The position numbers were made by a program, and so were the translations under genes. Positions 1-5,577 of a DNA stretch of 6,525 nucleotides are shown here, piece after piece. This DNA is from Rickettsia endosymbiont of Ixodes persulcatus (GTDB taxonomy: Bacteria > Pseudomonadota > Alphaproteobacteria > Rickettsiales > Rickettsiaceae), in NCBI GenBank assembly GCA_027293795.1, contig JAPYLE010000209.1:1-6525 (forward strand), in the 5' to 3' direction. Positions within the stretch are counted from its first letter, which is position 1. Every line of letters starts with the position of its first letter. Under the pieces are notes generated by a model. It was not told the origin of the DNA. It worked only from the letters and a program-made list of their open reading frames with translations, and did no database searches.

Positions 1-59
1 ATTATATGATTAATAGGCATATTGGTACACATGAGCCAGACATGATTTTGCACATACGG

Positions 60-88
60 GTCGCATAAGCTTTAGCTTCATATGCGAC
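60..88. repeat. Hairpin with 8-bp stem (GTCGCATA/TATGCGAC)
   Basis: GTCGCATA at 60-67 pairs perfectly with TATGCGAC at 81-88, and AAGC/GCTT inside the loop can extend the fold. GCGAC at 84-88 can alternatively pair with GTCGC at 94-98, so two mutually exclusive stems are possible. No T-run follows, so this does not look like a classical intrinsic terminator on the + strand. It may be a small interspersed palindrome. Confidence 0.55.
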
Positions 89-108
89 TTCTAGTCGCTA
101 TAAAACAA

Positions 109-131
109 ACTTTCATCTGAAAGATGAAAGT
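109..131. terminator. 10-bp perfect hairpin, possible terminator
   Basis: ACTTTCATCT (109-118) and AGATGAAAGT (122-131) form a perfect 10-bp stem with a 3-nt loop. On the - strand the stem is followed by TTGTTTTA, giving a T-rich tail. On the + strand the downstream sequence is only moderately T-rich. It could end a transcript entering from either side, upstream of the ribosomal promoter. The fold is seen directly; the terminator role is inferred. Confidence 0.45.
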
Positions 132-245
132 GGTTGATTTGGCAAATAATTAAAAACTTTTGTAATAATTTTCTAATTTATTAGGGTTTATAGCAAACTT
201 TTTACAAAAAGAAACAAAGAAATGATAATTTTTTAAAGATAATAC

Positions 246-274
246 TTGAATTTAATAGTTTTAGTTGCTATAAA
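246..274 (+). promoter_or_regulatory. Sigma70-type promoter for rpsF-rpsR-rplI
   Basis: A -35 box TTGAAT (246-251) and a -10 box TATAAA (269-274) are separated by exactly 17 nt. Transcription would start near 281, leaving about 37 nt of leader before the rpsF ATG at 318. This is the best match to the vegetative promoter consensus I saw in the window, and it sits where the ribosomal operon needs one. Confidence 0.6.
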
Positions 275-317
275 CGACTTTATTTTAAAGTTTGTTTGTT
301 GGAGATCCTTATATATC

Positions 318-683
318 ATGAGCTTTTATGAATCAGTTTTTATTATACGCCAAGACGTATCATTAAGCGATATAGATAAAATCGTTGATGATTTTGCTAA
401 AATTATTAAAGATAGTAATGGCACTATCATAAAAAAAGAATATTGGGGGTTAAGAACTTTAGCTTACAAAATCGGTAATAACAAAAAAGGACATTATTAT
501 TTTTTAGGTCTAGACATTACTCGGAATGTAAAAGAAGAACTAGAAAGAAAAATGAAGTTTAACGAAAATATCATTAGATTTCTTACAATTAAAGCAGATT
601 CAATTAGCAGTGAACCTTCACCGATATTAAAAAATCAGAGTACAGAGAATACTCCGGTAATTGACGTAACGATTAATAATTAA
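318..683 (+). CDS. rpsF: 30S ribosomal protein S6
   Basis: This encodes small-subunit protein S6, which binds 16S rRNA as a dimer with S18 in the platform. The product is 121 aa. It opens MSFYESVFIIRQD, the usual S6 beta strand, followed by an IVDDF helix. The family motif WGLRTLAYKI lies around residues 45-54 and HYYFLG follows. The C-terminal tail after about residue 100 is polar and low-complexity, as is common in S6. The frame is open further upstream to a TTG at 246, but that codon lies in the -35 box. The ATG at 318 begins the recognisable S6 fold and has GGAG at 301-304, a rather long 13-nt spacing. rpsR follows after 24 nt, so the two are almost certainly cotranscribed. Confidence 0.96.
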   Translation: MSFYESVFIIRQDVSLSDIDKIVDDFAKIIKDSNGTIIKKEYWGLRTLAYKIGNNKKGHYYFLGLDITRNVKEELERKMKFNENIIRFLTIKADSISSEPSPILKNQSTENTPVIDVTINN

Positions 684-707
684 ATTTGTAAGCATTAAGG
701 TTAAAGA

Positions 708-995
708 ATGTTAAAAAGTAATAATGCTAGTGAAACAGCTACCCGTAAAGTAAGAGATAAAACTACTAAAAAAGTATTTTTTAGAAGACGTAAAGGATGC
801 CCTCTTTCTGTGCCTAATGCATCTGTTATTGATTATAAAAATCCTGAACTTTTAATAAAGTTTGTCTCTGAAGGCGGTAGAATGCTACCAAGCAGGATCA
901 CAAACGTTTGTGCAAAGAAACAAAGAAAGCTAAATAATGCTATTAAAATTGCAAGAATTTTAGCATTATTACCTTTTGTATTTCAAGCTAAATAA
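708..995 (+). CDS. rpsR: 30S ribosomal protein S18
   Basis: This encodes S18, the partner of S6 on the 30S platform. The 95-aa product has a basic N-terminus (FFRRRKGCPLS) and the S18 core: DYKNPELLIKF, then GGRMLPSRIT (around residues 56-65), then a basic helix with KKQRKL and ARILALLPF near the C-terminus. The length fits the family, with a slightly extended N-terminus. AAGG at 697-700, 7 nt before the ATG, is a good ribosome binding site. It lies between rpsF and rplI, the standard bacterial order, with 24 and 11 nt spacers. Confidence 0.97.
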   Translation: MLKSNNASETATRKVRDKTTKKVFFRRRKGCPLSVPNASVIDYKNPELLIKFVSEGGRMLPSRITNVCAKKQRKLNNAIKIARILALLPFVFQAK

Positions 996-1006
996 AGGCA
1001 TAATAC

Positions 1007-1522
1007 ATGGAAATTATATTAATAAAATCCGTAAGAAAATTAGGTAAAATTGGCGACATACTCAAAGTAGCAGACGGATTTGGTCGTAATTATCTTTTAC
1101 CGCAAAAATTAGCTATTAGAGCTACTGAGCCTAATAAAGAGCTAATAGTTAAACAAAAAAATGAATTTGAAGCAAAAGATAAGCAAATAAGAGAAGAAGT
1201 AGAAAAAATCAACGCTCTTATTAAAGATCAAAAATTAGTTTTTATCCGTCAAACATCAGATGACGGTAAACTTTTCGGTTCAGTTACTAATAAAGAAATA
1301 GCCGATAAATTATCTGAAAATGTATCTTATAATATTTCTCATTCAAATATTATTCTTGATAAACAAATTAAATCTACCGGAATTTATACGGTTGAAATAA
1401 GACTCCATGCAGAGCTTAATACTATAGTTACGGTTATTGTTGTAAGATCAGAATCAGAAGCACAAGATTATTTACGTGAACAAAAGACTGAAACTTCAGA
1501 AACATTAGCTGAATCAGCATAA
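1007..1522 (+). CDS. rplI: 50S ribosomal protein L9
   Basis: This encodes L9, a 23S rRNA-binding protein made of two small domains joined by a long helix. It is 171 aa. The N-terminal domain carries the signature LGKIGDILKVADGFGRNYLLP (about residues 12-32). A charged connecting helix follows (about 40-75, rich in K and E), then the C-terminal domain containing DGKLFGSVTNKEIA (about 86-99). It is some 20 residues longer than the common ~150-aa L9, owing to an acidic polar tail. The ribosome binding site AAAGG (994-998) overlaps the rpsR stop codon, which suggests translational coupling. It is the last gene of the operon, followed by a hairpin terminator at 1611-1635. Confidence 0.97.
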   Translation: MEIILIKSVRKLGKIGDILKVADGFGRNYLLPQKLAIRATEPNKELIVKQKNEFEAKDKQIREEVEKINALIKDQKLVFIRQTSDDGKLFGSVTNKEIADKLSENVSYNISHSNIILDKQIKSTGIYTVEIRLHAELNTIVTVIVVRSESEAQDYLREQKTETSETLAESA

Positions 1523-1558
1523 ATTTTTCTTTATTATCTAGTTGTATGGATACAAAAT

Positions 1559-1600
1559 CGTCATAAGCTAAGCGACTGAAAGGAGCGTGGCCAATCTAGC
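1559..1600. repeat. Degenerate Rickettsia-type interspersed repeat
   Basis: The core GCGACTGAAAGGAGCGTGG (1572-1590) followed by CCAATCTAG matches, from memory, a repeat scattered in Rickettsia intergenic DNA that usually reads CGTCATTGCGAG..GACTGAAAGGAGCGTGGCAATCT. Here the left part is altered (CGTCATAAGCTAAGCGACTG), and an extra C stands in GTGGCCAATC. It is probably an old, decaying copy. Family assignment is from recollection only. Confidence 0.55.
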
Positions 1601-1610
1601 AGAATAATTA

Positions 1611-1635
1611 AAAAATGCTGTAAGTTAGCATTTTT
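1611..1635 (+). terminator. Intrinsic terminator after rplI
   Basis: AAAAATGCT (1611-1619) pairs perfectly with AGCATTTTT (1627-1635) around a 7-nt loop. The stem ends in a run of five T, the usual form of a Rho-independent terminator in AT-rich genomes. The flanking A-run lets it act on both strands. It lies 88 nt past the rplI stop and would close the ribosomal operon. Confidence 0.6.
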
Positions 1636-1636
1636 A

Positions 1637-1686
1637 TTCTTCATTGCGAGGAAATTTACTATAGTAAATTTCCTCGCAATGAAGAA
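1637..1686. repeat. Perfect 50-bp palindrome
   Basis: This is a perfect palindrome with 25-bp arms and no spacer, centred between 1661 and 1662 on CTATAG. Each arm contains TTCATTGCGAGG followed by AAATTTACTA. The TCATTGCGAG portion also occurs in Rickettsia interspersed repeats, so this is most likely a rickettsial palindromic element. Transcribed, it would fold into an uninterrupted 25-bp hairpin, which may reinforce termination after rplI. The absence of any arm mismatch suggests recent origin or ongoing correction. Confidence 0.85.
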
Positions 1687-1748
1687 ACATAACAGCAACA
1701 TTCGTACATTACTGCATTTGACCACGGAAATACTAGTATTTTTTAACC

Positions 1749-2024
1749 ATGCTACAGCTAAATCTCGATCGCTTCAGACAAGATGAATTTAAGAGTAAGT
1801 CTGCGAAAGCAGTACAAATAGTACGTGAGCACAGACTGAACTCGAAAAATTCGCCTTTATCAAGCTTTTTGAATGACGCTATATACTCCTGTGAAATGAA
1901 GAGTTGGGATACGAAGTTCAACTTGGAAAAGAGCAAGGAGTCTGTAAGCCGAGGAGCGGAGTGTATAATAAACGTTCAGCATCCGAGGACTTGCAAAGAC
2001 ATTGTCACCAATTTTTCAAGTAGG
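1749..2024 (+). repeat. Repeat-like block open in frame with tilS
   Basis: The tilS reading frame stays open 92 codons upstream of the likely start, to an ATG at 1749. The predicted peptide (MLQLNLDRFRQDEF, then EMKSWDTKFNLEK, then SVSRGAECIINVQHPRTC) has nothing in common with TilS. It resembles peptide strings I associate with Rickettsia interspersed repeats, though I cannot name a family. Base composition differs: I count roughly 42% G+C at 1801-1860 and 47% at 1921-1980, against roughly 28% at 2041-2100 inside tilS. The simplest reading is inserted repeat DNA that happens to leave the frame open. A translated N-terminal extension is possible but less likely. No good ribosome binding site precedes 1749. 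Confidence 0.5.
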
Positions 2025-3320
2025 GTGAGTATATATGAAACATTTGAGTATAATATCAATAATCTAATAGGTAATTTTGGTTTATCTAAAATAGCGGTTG
2101 CAGTCTCCGGTGGAAGTGATTCGGTAGCACTTCTTTATCTTACTAATATTTGGGCAGAAAAAAATAATATAAAATTATTTGTTATATCGGTTGATCATAA
2201 CTTACGGGAACAGTCGAAGCAAGAGACCCATTATATCCAAAACATCAGTAACAGCCTAAATCGCAAGCATTATAATTTATCTTTTGATCACCAAAATAAT
2301 TTTTCCAATTTACAAGAAAGAGCAAGAAAAGGACGCTATGATTTAATGACAAATCTATGCCTGGAACTCGATATATTAGCACTGCTAACTGCCCACCATG
2401 AGGATGATTACGTAGAAAATTTTTGTTTGAGGTTAGAACGCAATAGCGGTATATTTGGTCTTAGTAGCAGCAATATAAATTGGCATAATAATACACAAAT
2501 AATTAGACCTCTATATAATATTCCAAAAAGTGAATTAGTAGAATATTTAGTCAGCCATAATATAAAATGGTTTGAAGATGAATCGAATTTATCAGATAAA
2601 TATAAGCGGAATCTTATTAGACAAAAATTAGCTAAAGAAGAAGATTATATTAAAGCCGATATAATCTTGCAACAGCTTAAAATTAATAATCTACTAGATG
2701 ATAAATTTAAACCGGAGTTAATATCAGCAATAGCTGAAGCAGTCAAGATTTTTGAATATGGTTTTGCTTTTCTTGATTTAGTAAAATTTGATAAGTTTTC
2801 AAATGAGGTAAAAGTACAACTAATTAATTTTTCACTGATAATAATTAGCGGACAATCTAGAGTAGCACGTTTTTATTCAGTATCTCCTATTTTGGAGCTA
2901 ATTACTCAAGACATAAACTTTAAGAATACACTTCATGGTTGTGTAATTAAGCGTATACAAAACGAGTTACTTATATACAGGGAATTCGGTAGAAAATTAC
3001 CTGAGAGTAAAATATTACTAGATAAATCCGTTATTTGGGATAATAGATTTTGTATTACAAAAAATCAAGAAACTCCAAATTGTTTTGTAACTCATTTATC
3101 GTTAGAAGATTATAAAACGATAAAGAAACAATTGGATTTAGAACCTGTGAAAAATCTATCCTGCAAAAACCACAATGCAATTTTATTTACCTTACCTATC
3201 GTTAAAATACTTGAAAAAGTTATAGCAATACCACATATATCATATTATGATGACGATATGAGGAATTTTGGGGTCTCTTTTGCTCCAAATTTTGTATCTC
3301 GTTTTACACATTTTTGCTGA
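2025..3320 (+). CDS. tilS: tRNA(Ile)-lysidine synthetase
   Basis: TilS uses ATP to attach lysine to C34 of the tRNA-Ile with a CAU anticodon, giving lysidine, which switches the tRNA from methionine to isoleucine and lets it read AUA. From a GTG at 2025 the product is 431 aa. The N-type ATP pyrophosphatase P-loop SGGSDS is at residues 28-33, VDHNLR at 56-61, and the family motif AHHEDDYVEN at about 123-132. RPLYNIPKSEL and a W..DESN segment complete the catalytic domain, and the C-terminal half is the poorly conserved tRNA-binding part. GTG is chosen because TilS homology begins within a few residues of it; no in-frame ATG lies between 1749 and the P-loop that would suit. AGTAGG lies directly against the GTG, so initiation signals are weak. 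ftsH follows after 82 nt, a neighbourhood kept in many bacteria. Confidence 0.9.
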   Translation: MSIYETFEYNINNLIGNFGLSKIAVAVSGGSDSVALLYLTNIWAEKNNIKLFVISVDHNLREQSKQETHYIQNISNSLNRKHYNLSFDHQNNFSNLQERARKGRYDLMTNLCLELDILALLTAHHEDDYVENFCLRLERNSGIFGLSSSNINWHNNTQIIRPLYNIPKSELVEYLVSHNIKWFEDESNLSDKYKRNLIRQKLAKEEDYIKADIILQQLKINNLLDDKFKPELISAIAEAVKIFEYGFAFLDLVKFDKFSNEVKVQLINFSLIIISGQSRVARFYSVSPILELITQDINFKNTLHGCVIKRIQNELLIYREFGRKLPESKILLDKSVIWDNRFCITKNQETPNCFVTHLSLEDYKTIKKQLDLEPVKNLSCKNHNAILFTLPIVKILEKVIAIPHISYYDDDMRNFGVSFAPNFVSRFTHFC

Positions 3321-3381
3321 TATCAGTATTAAAACTAAATTCTAAAATCTTATCTTAATACTGAATTCACGTTTTACACAT
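3300..3381 (+). repeat. Direct repeat CGTTTTACACAT flanking the tilS-ftsH gap
   Basis: The 12-mer CGTTTTACACAT occurs at 3300-3311, inside the last codons of tilS, and again at 3370-3381 in the ftsH leader. Both copies continue into similar T-rich sequence (TTTTG and ATTTTG). The copies start 70 bp apart and enclose the 10-bp inverted repeat. A small tandem duplication or a duplicated regulatory site could explain it. Confidence 0.5.
3323..3364. repeat. Inverted repeat between tilS and ftsH
   Basis: TCAGTATTAA (3323-3332) and TTAATACTGA (3355-3364) form a perfect 10-bp inverted repeat with a 22-nt AT-rich loop. It begins 3 nt after the tilS stop. No T-run follows, so termination is doubtful. 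It could be an RNA fold or a protein site in the ftsH leader. Confidence 0.45.
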
Positions 3382-3402
3382 ATTTTGTTAGGTTTTATAT
3401 CG

Positions 3403-5310
3403 ATGAATAATCAAGGTAGAAGTATTTTAGCTTGGGCAGCACTTTTCGTTTTTGTAATATTACTTTTTAATGTTTTCCAATCTGACGGTTTACTTGGCGG
3501 AAGAAATAATATAACTTTCTCGGATTTTTTAACACGAGTTGATGAAAAGACCGTTAATTCAGTAAAAATTCAAGGTAGAGTAATTGAAGGCACTTCAAAT
3601 GACGGCTCTACTTTTAGCACTTATGCTCCTGATTATCCTGATTTAGTAAATCGTCTTACTAGCAATGATGTTAATATTGAAGTCGTGCCTCTTGAAACAA
3701 GAATGAACACTTTTTTAGGTTTCTTAATTTCTTGGTTTCCTATGCTTTTATTGATAGGTGTTTGGATTTTTTTCATGCGTCAAATGCATGGTGGTGGGAA
3801 AGCCATGGGGTTTGGAAAATCTAAAGCTAGATTGTTATCGGATAAAGGACCCAAAATTACCTTTAAAGATGTGGCAGGTATCGATGAAGCAAAAGAAGAA
3901 TTAACGGAAATAGTAGATTTTTTAAGAGATCCAAGTAAGTTCCAAAAACTTGGCGGTAAAATACCGAAAGGCTGCTTGCTTATCGGTCCTCCGGGAACAG
4001 GGAAAACACTTCTTGCTAAAGCAATTGCGGGCGAAGCGAATGTCCCGTTTTTTAGCATATCCGGTTCTGATTTTGTTGAAATGTTTGTAGGTGTCGGTGC
4101 AAGCCGTGTGCGTGATATGTTCGATCAAGGTAAACGCAATGCTCCATGTATTATCTTTATCGATGAGATTGATGCCGTAGGTCGCCATAGAGGTATCGGT
4201 ATGGGTGGCGGTAATGACGAGCGTGAGCAAACCTTAAACCAAATGTTAGTTGAAATGGACGGATTTGAAGCAAACGAGGGAGTCGTGATTATTGCAGCTA
4301 CGAACCGCCCTGATGTTCTTGATCGTGCCTTACTACGTCCCGGTAGGTTTGATCGTCAAATCGCCGTTGCAAATCCCGATATAAACGGTCGTGAGCAAAT
4401 TTTAAAAGTACATTTAAAGAAAATTAAATATAATAGTACGGTACTAGCACGAATTATTGCTCGTGGTACTCCAGGTTTTTCCGGTGCTGAACTTGCTAAT
4501 TTAGTTAATGAAGCTGCTCTTATTGCTGCAAGGCTTGGTAAGAAAGAAGTAGATATGCACGACATGGAAGAGGCAAAAGATAAGGTGCTGATGGGAGTTG
4601 CACGTCGCTCTATTGCAATGTCGGAGAAAGAAAAAAGGTTGACTGCGTATCATGAAGGAGGACATGCATTAGTCGGGCTTTATTGCCCTGCAGCATCGCC
4701 TATTCATAAAGCTACGATTATACCGCGTGGTAATGCTCTTGGGATGGTGCAAAGACTTCCTGAAACTGATGAATATTCTCAGAATCGTGAACAAATGGAA
4801 TCATCTATAGCAGTTTATATGGCAGGAAGAGTAGCGGAAGAAATCATTTTCGGTAGAAATAAAGTTACCTCAGGAGCTTCATCGGATATAAAAGGTGCAA
4901 CCAATATTGCAAGAACGATGGTTACAAAAGCAGGTTTAAGTGATTTAATAGGACCGATATTTCATGGTTCAAGCAGTGATGATATGTATGGCAGACAACC
5001 TAATAATGAAACGTCGGAAGCTACTGCAGAGTTAATTGATGCCGAAGTTAAAAGCATTATTACGCAAGGATATGAATTTGCAAAAGATATTTTAACAAAG
5101 CATATAGATCAGCTTCATACGCTAGCTAATGCTTTAATTGAATATGAGACATTATCCGGTCAGCAAATTAAAAATTTACTTAGCGGTAGAGCTTTAGATT
5201 CAGAAGAGGAAAATAAATTTCCTTTTAATGATTCATCTACTATAAAAATAGATAAAGACAAATCACCTGAAAAAGCAAAAACAACTAAAGCTAAAAAAGA
5301 GAGTACTTAA
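3403..5310 (+). CDS. ftsH: ATP-dependent zinc metalloprotease FtsH
   Basis: FtsH is a hexameric inner-membrane AAA+ protease that extracts and degrades unassembled or damaged membrane proteins and some cytosolic regulators. From the ATG at 3403 it is 635 aa, normal for the family. A first membrane segment spans about residues 8-25, a periplasmic domain follows, and a second membrane segment lies at about 104-125. The AAA+ domain has Walker A GPPGTGKT (195-202), pore loop FVG (228-230), Walker B FIDEID (252-257) and a second region of homology ATNRPDVLDRALLRPGRFDR (299-318). The zinc site is HEGGH (417-421), with D495 in SGASSD as the likely third ligand. The C-terminus is a lysine-rich tail. 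An in-frame TTG at 3385 adds only six residues; ATG 3403 has GTTAGG at 3387-3392. All key residues are present. sdhB starts directly after the stop codon. Confidence 0.97.
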   Translation: MNNQGRSILAWAALFVFVILLFNVFQSDGLLGGRNNITFSDFLTRVDEKTVNSVKIQGRVIEGTSNDGSTFSTYAPDYPDLVNRLTSNDVNIEVVPLETRMNTFLGFLISWFPMLLLIGVWIFFMRQMHGGGKAMGFGKSKARLLSDKGPKITFKDVAGIDEAKEELTEIVDFLRDPSKFQKLGGKIPKGCLLIGPPGTGKTLLAKAIAGEANVPFFSISGSDFVEMFVGVGASRVRDMFDQGKRNAPCIIFIDEIDAVGRHRGIGMGGGNDEREQTLNQMLVEMDGFEANEGVVIIAATNRPDVLDRALLRPGRFDRQIAVANPDINGREQILKVHLKKIKYNSTVLARIIARGTPGFSGAELANLVNEAALIAARLGKKEVDMHDMEEAKDKVLMGVARRSIAMSEKEKRLTAYHEGGHALVGLYCPAASPIHKATIIPRGNALGMVQRLPETDEYSQNREQMESSIAVYMAGRVAEEIIFGRNKVTSGASSDIKGATNIARTMVTKAGLSDLIGPIFHGSSSDDMYGRQPNNETSEATAELIDAEVKSIITQGYEFAKDILTKHIDQLHTLANALIEYETLSGQQIKNLLSGRALDSEEENKFPFNDSSTIKIDKDKSPEKAKTTKAKKEST

Positions 5311-5326
5311 ATGGCAGAGTTAAGAT

Positions 5327-5338
5327 TACCGCAAATTC
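5327..5338 (+). repeat. Left inverted repeat of the sdhB inversion
   Basis: TACCGCAAATTC is the left boundary repeat. Its partner at 5557-5569 reads, on the opposite strand, TACCGCCAAATTC, the same sequence with one extra C. The identity does not extend further on either side. In an unflipped sdhB the 13-nt form would sit here, encoding part of L-P-P-N-S. Confidence 0.85.
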
Positions 5339-5564
5339 CTTCTCGACAAGAACGTCTAAATGTTAGAGTTGAATCGATTTCATTTTTGATTTTAATTAAA
5401 GCATCTAAAACCATTGGGCCGGTTTTACTTAAATCTATCTCAAAACTATCGACAGTAGGATTCTCATCAAGGTCAGGATTATATCTATAAATCTTTATTT
5501 TACGAGGTTTTAGCATTTCCTCGTTTTCTTTATGCTCTCTACCCTTTTTTACTACTGAATTTGG
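5332..5564 (-). other. sdhB: Inverted internal segment of sdhB
   Basis: Read on the - strand this segment encodes the SdhB N-terminal ferredoxin-like domain: PPNSVVKKGREH, then KIKIYRYNPDLDENPT, then FRRSCREGICG. It has no start codon of its own in the right place. The open frame reaching back to 5645 is antisense to the downstream part of sdhB. Inverting 5332-5564 rejoins TTA CCG CCA AAT TCA at the left and GGA ATT TGC GGT AGT TGT at the right, in frame on both sides. The breakpoint falls between the second (C85) and third (C88) cysteine of the [2Fe-2S] motif. Confidence 0.9.
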
Positions 5565-5569
5565 CGGTA
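5557..5569 (-). repeat. Right inverted repeat of the sdhB inversion
   Basis: GAATTTGGCGGTA is the right boundary repeat, complementary to 5327-5338 apart from one extra base. In the restored gene the 12-nt form GAATTTGCGGTA would lie here, encoding part of G-I-C-G-S in the [2Fe-2S] motif. The repeat is thus built from two unrelated coding stretches of sdhB that happen to be near-complementary. Confidence 0.85.
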
Positions 5570-5577
5570 GTTGTGCA

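Larger units (their letters stand above)
1..317. other. Leader region upstream of rpsF, no complete gene
   Basis: No convincing gene is visible here. A short + strand frame is open from the window edge to a TAA at 66-68 (about 21 codons, ending in LHIRVA). It could be the tail of an upstream gene, but I do not recognise it. The rest is AT-rich DNA holding two hairpins (60-88 and 109-131), an 11-bp inverted repeat (GTTTATAGCAA at 186-196 and TTGCTATAAAC at 265-275), and the promoter of the ribosomal operon. Confidence 0.6.
1523..1748. other. Intergenic region of stacked repeats and a terminator
   Basis: This non-coding stretch after rplI holds, in order, a degenerate Rickettsia-type repeat (1559-1600), an A/T hairpin terminator (1611-1635) and a perfect 50-bp palindrome (1637-1686). 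Positions 1687-1748 show nothing I can identify. TTGACC at 1718-1723 resembles a -35 box but has no -10 at a proper distance. Together with 1749-2024 it makes about 500 nt of mostly repeat-derived DNA between rplI and tilS. Confidence 0.7.

Noticed and set aside
246..317. Upstream TTG start extending rpsF by 24 residues
   Set aside because: The TTG is inside the -35 box and the added residues have no S6 similarity. ATG 318 begins the S6 fold.
1718..1748. Promoter for tilS starting from TTGACC
   Set aside because: No -10 hexamer lies 16-18 nt downstream; the nearest TATA-like sequence is only about 10 nt away.
1733..1936. A 67-codon - strand open frame in the repeat block before tilS
   Set aside because: It is antisense to the repeat-like block, with no initiation signal or recognisable product.
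1523..2024. CRISPR array or tRNA gene in the repeat-rich interval
   Set aside because: There are no regularly spaced direct repeats with spacers, and no cloverleaf with the conserved T-arm sequence was seen.
2035..2037. ATG just after the tilS GTG as an alternative start
   Set aside because: It is out of frame with TilS and meets a stop after about ten codons.
3385..3402. TTG start adding six residues to FtsH
   Set aside because: The ATG at 3403 has a better-placed ribosome binding site, and the usual short FtsH N-terminus begins there.
3780..4565. Several - strand open frames inside ftsH
   Set aside because: They are antisense to highly conserved AAA+ coding sequence, have no ribosome binding sites, and match no family I know.
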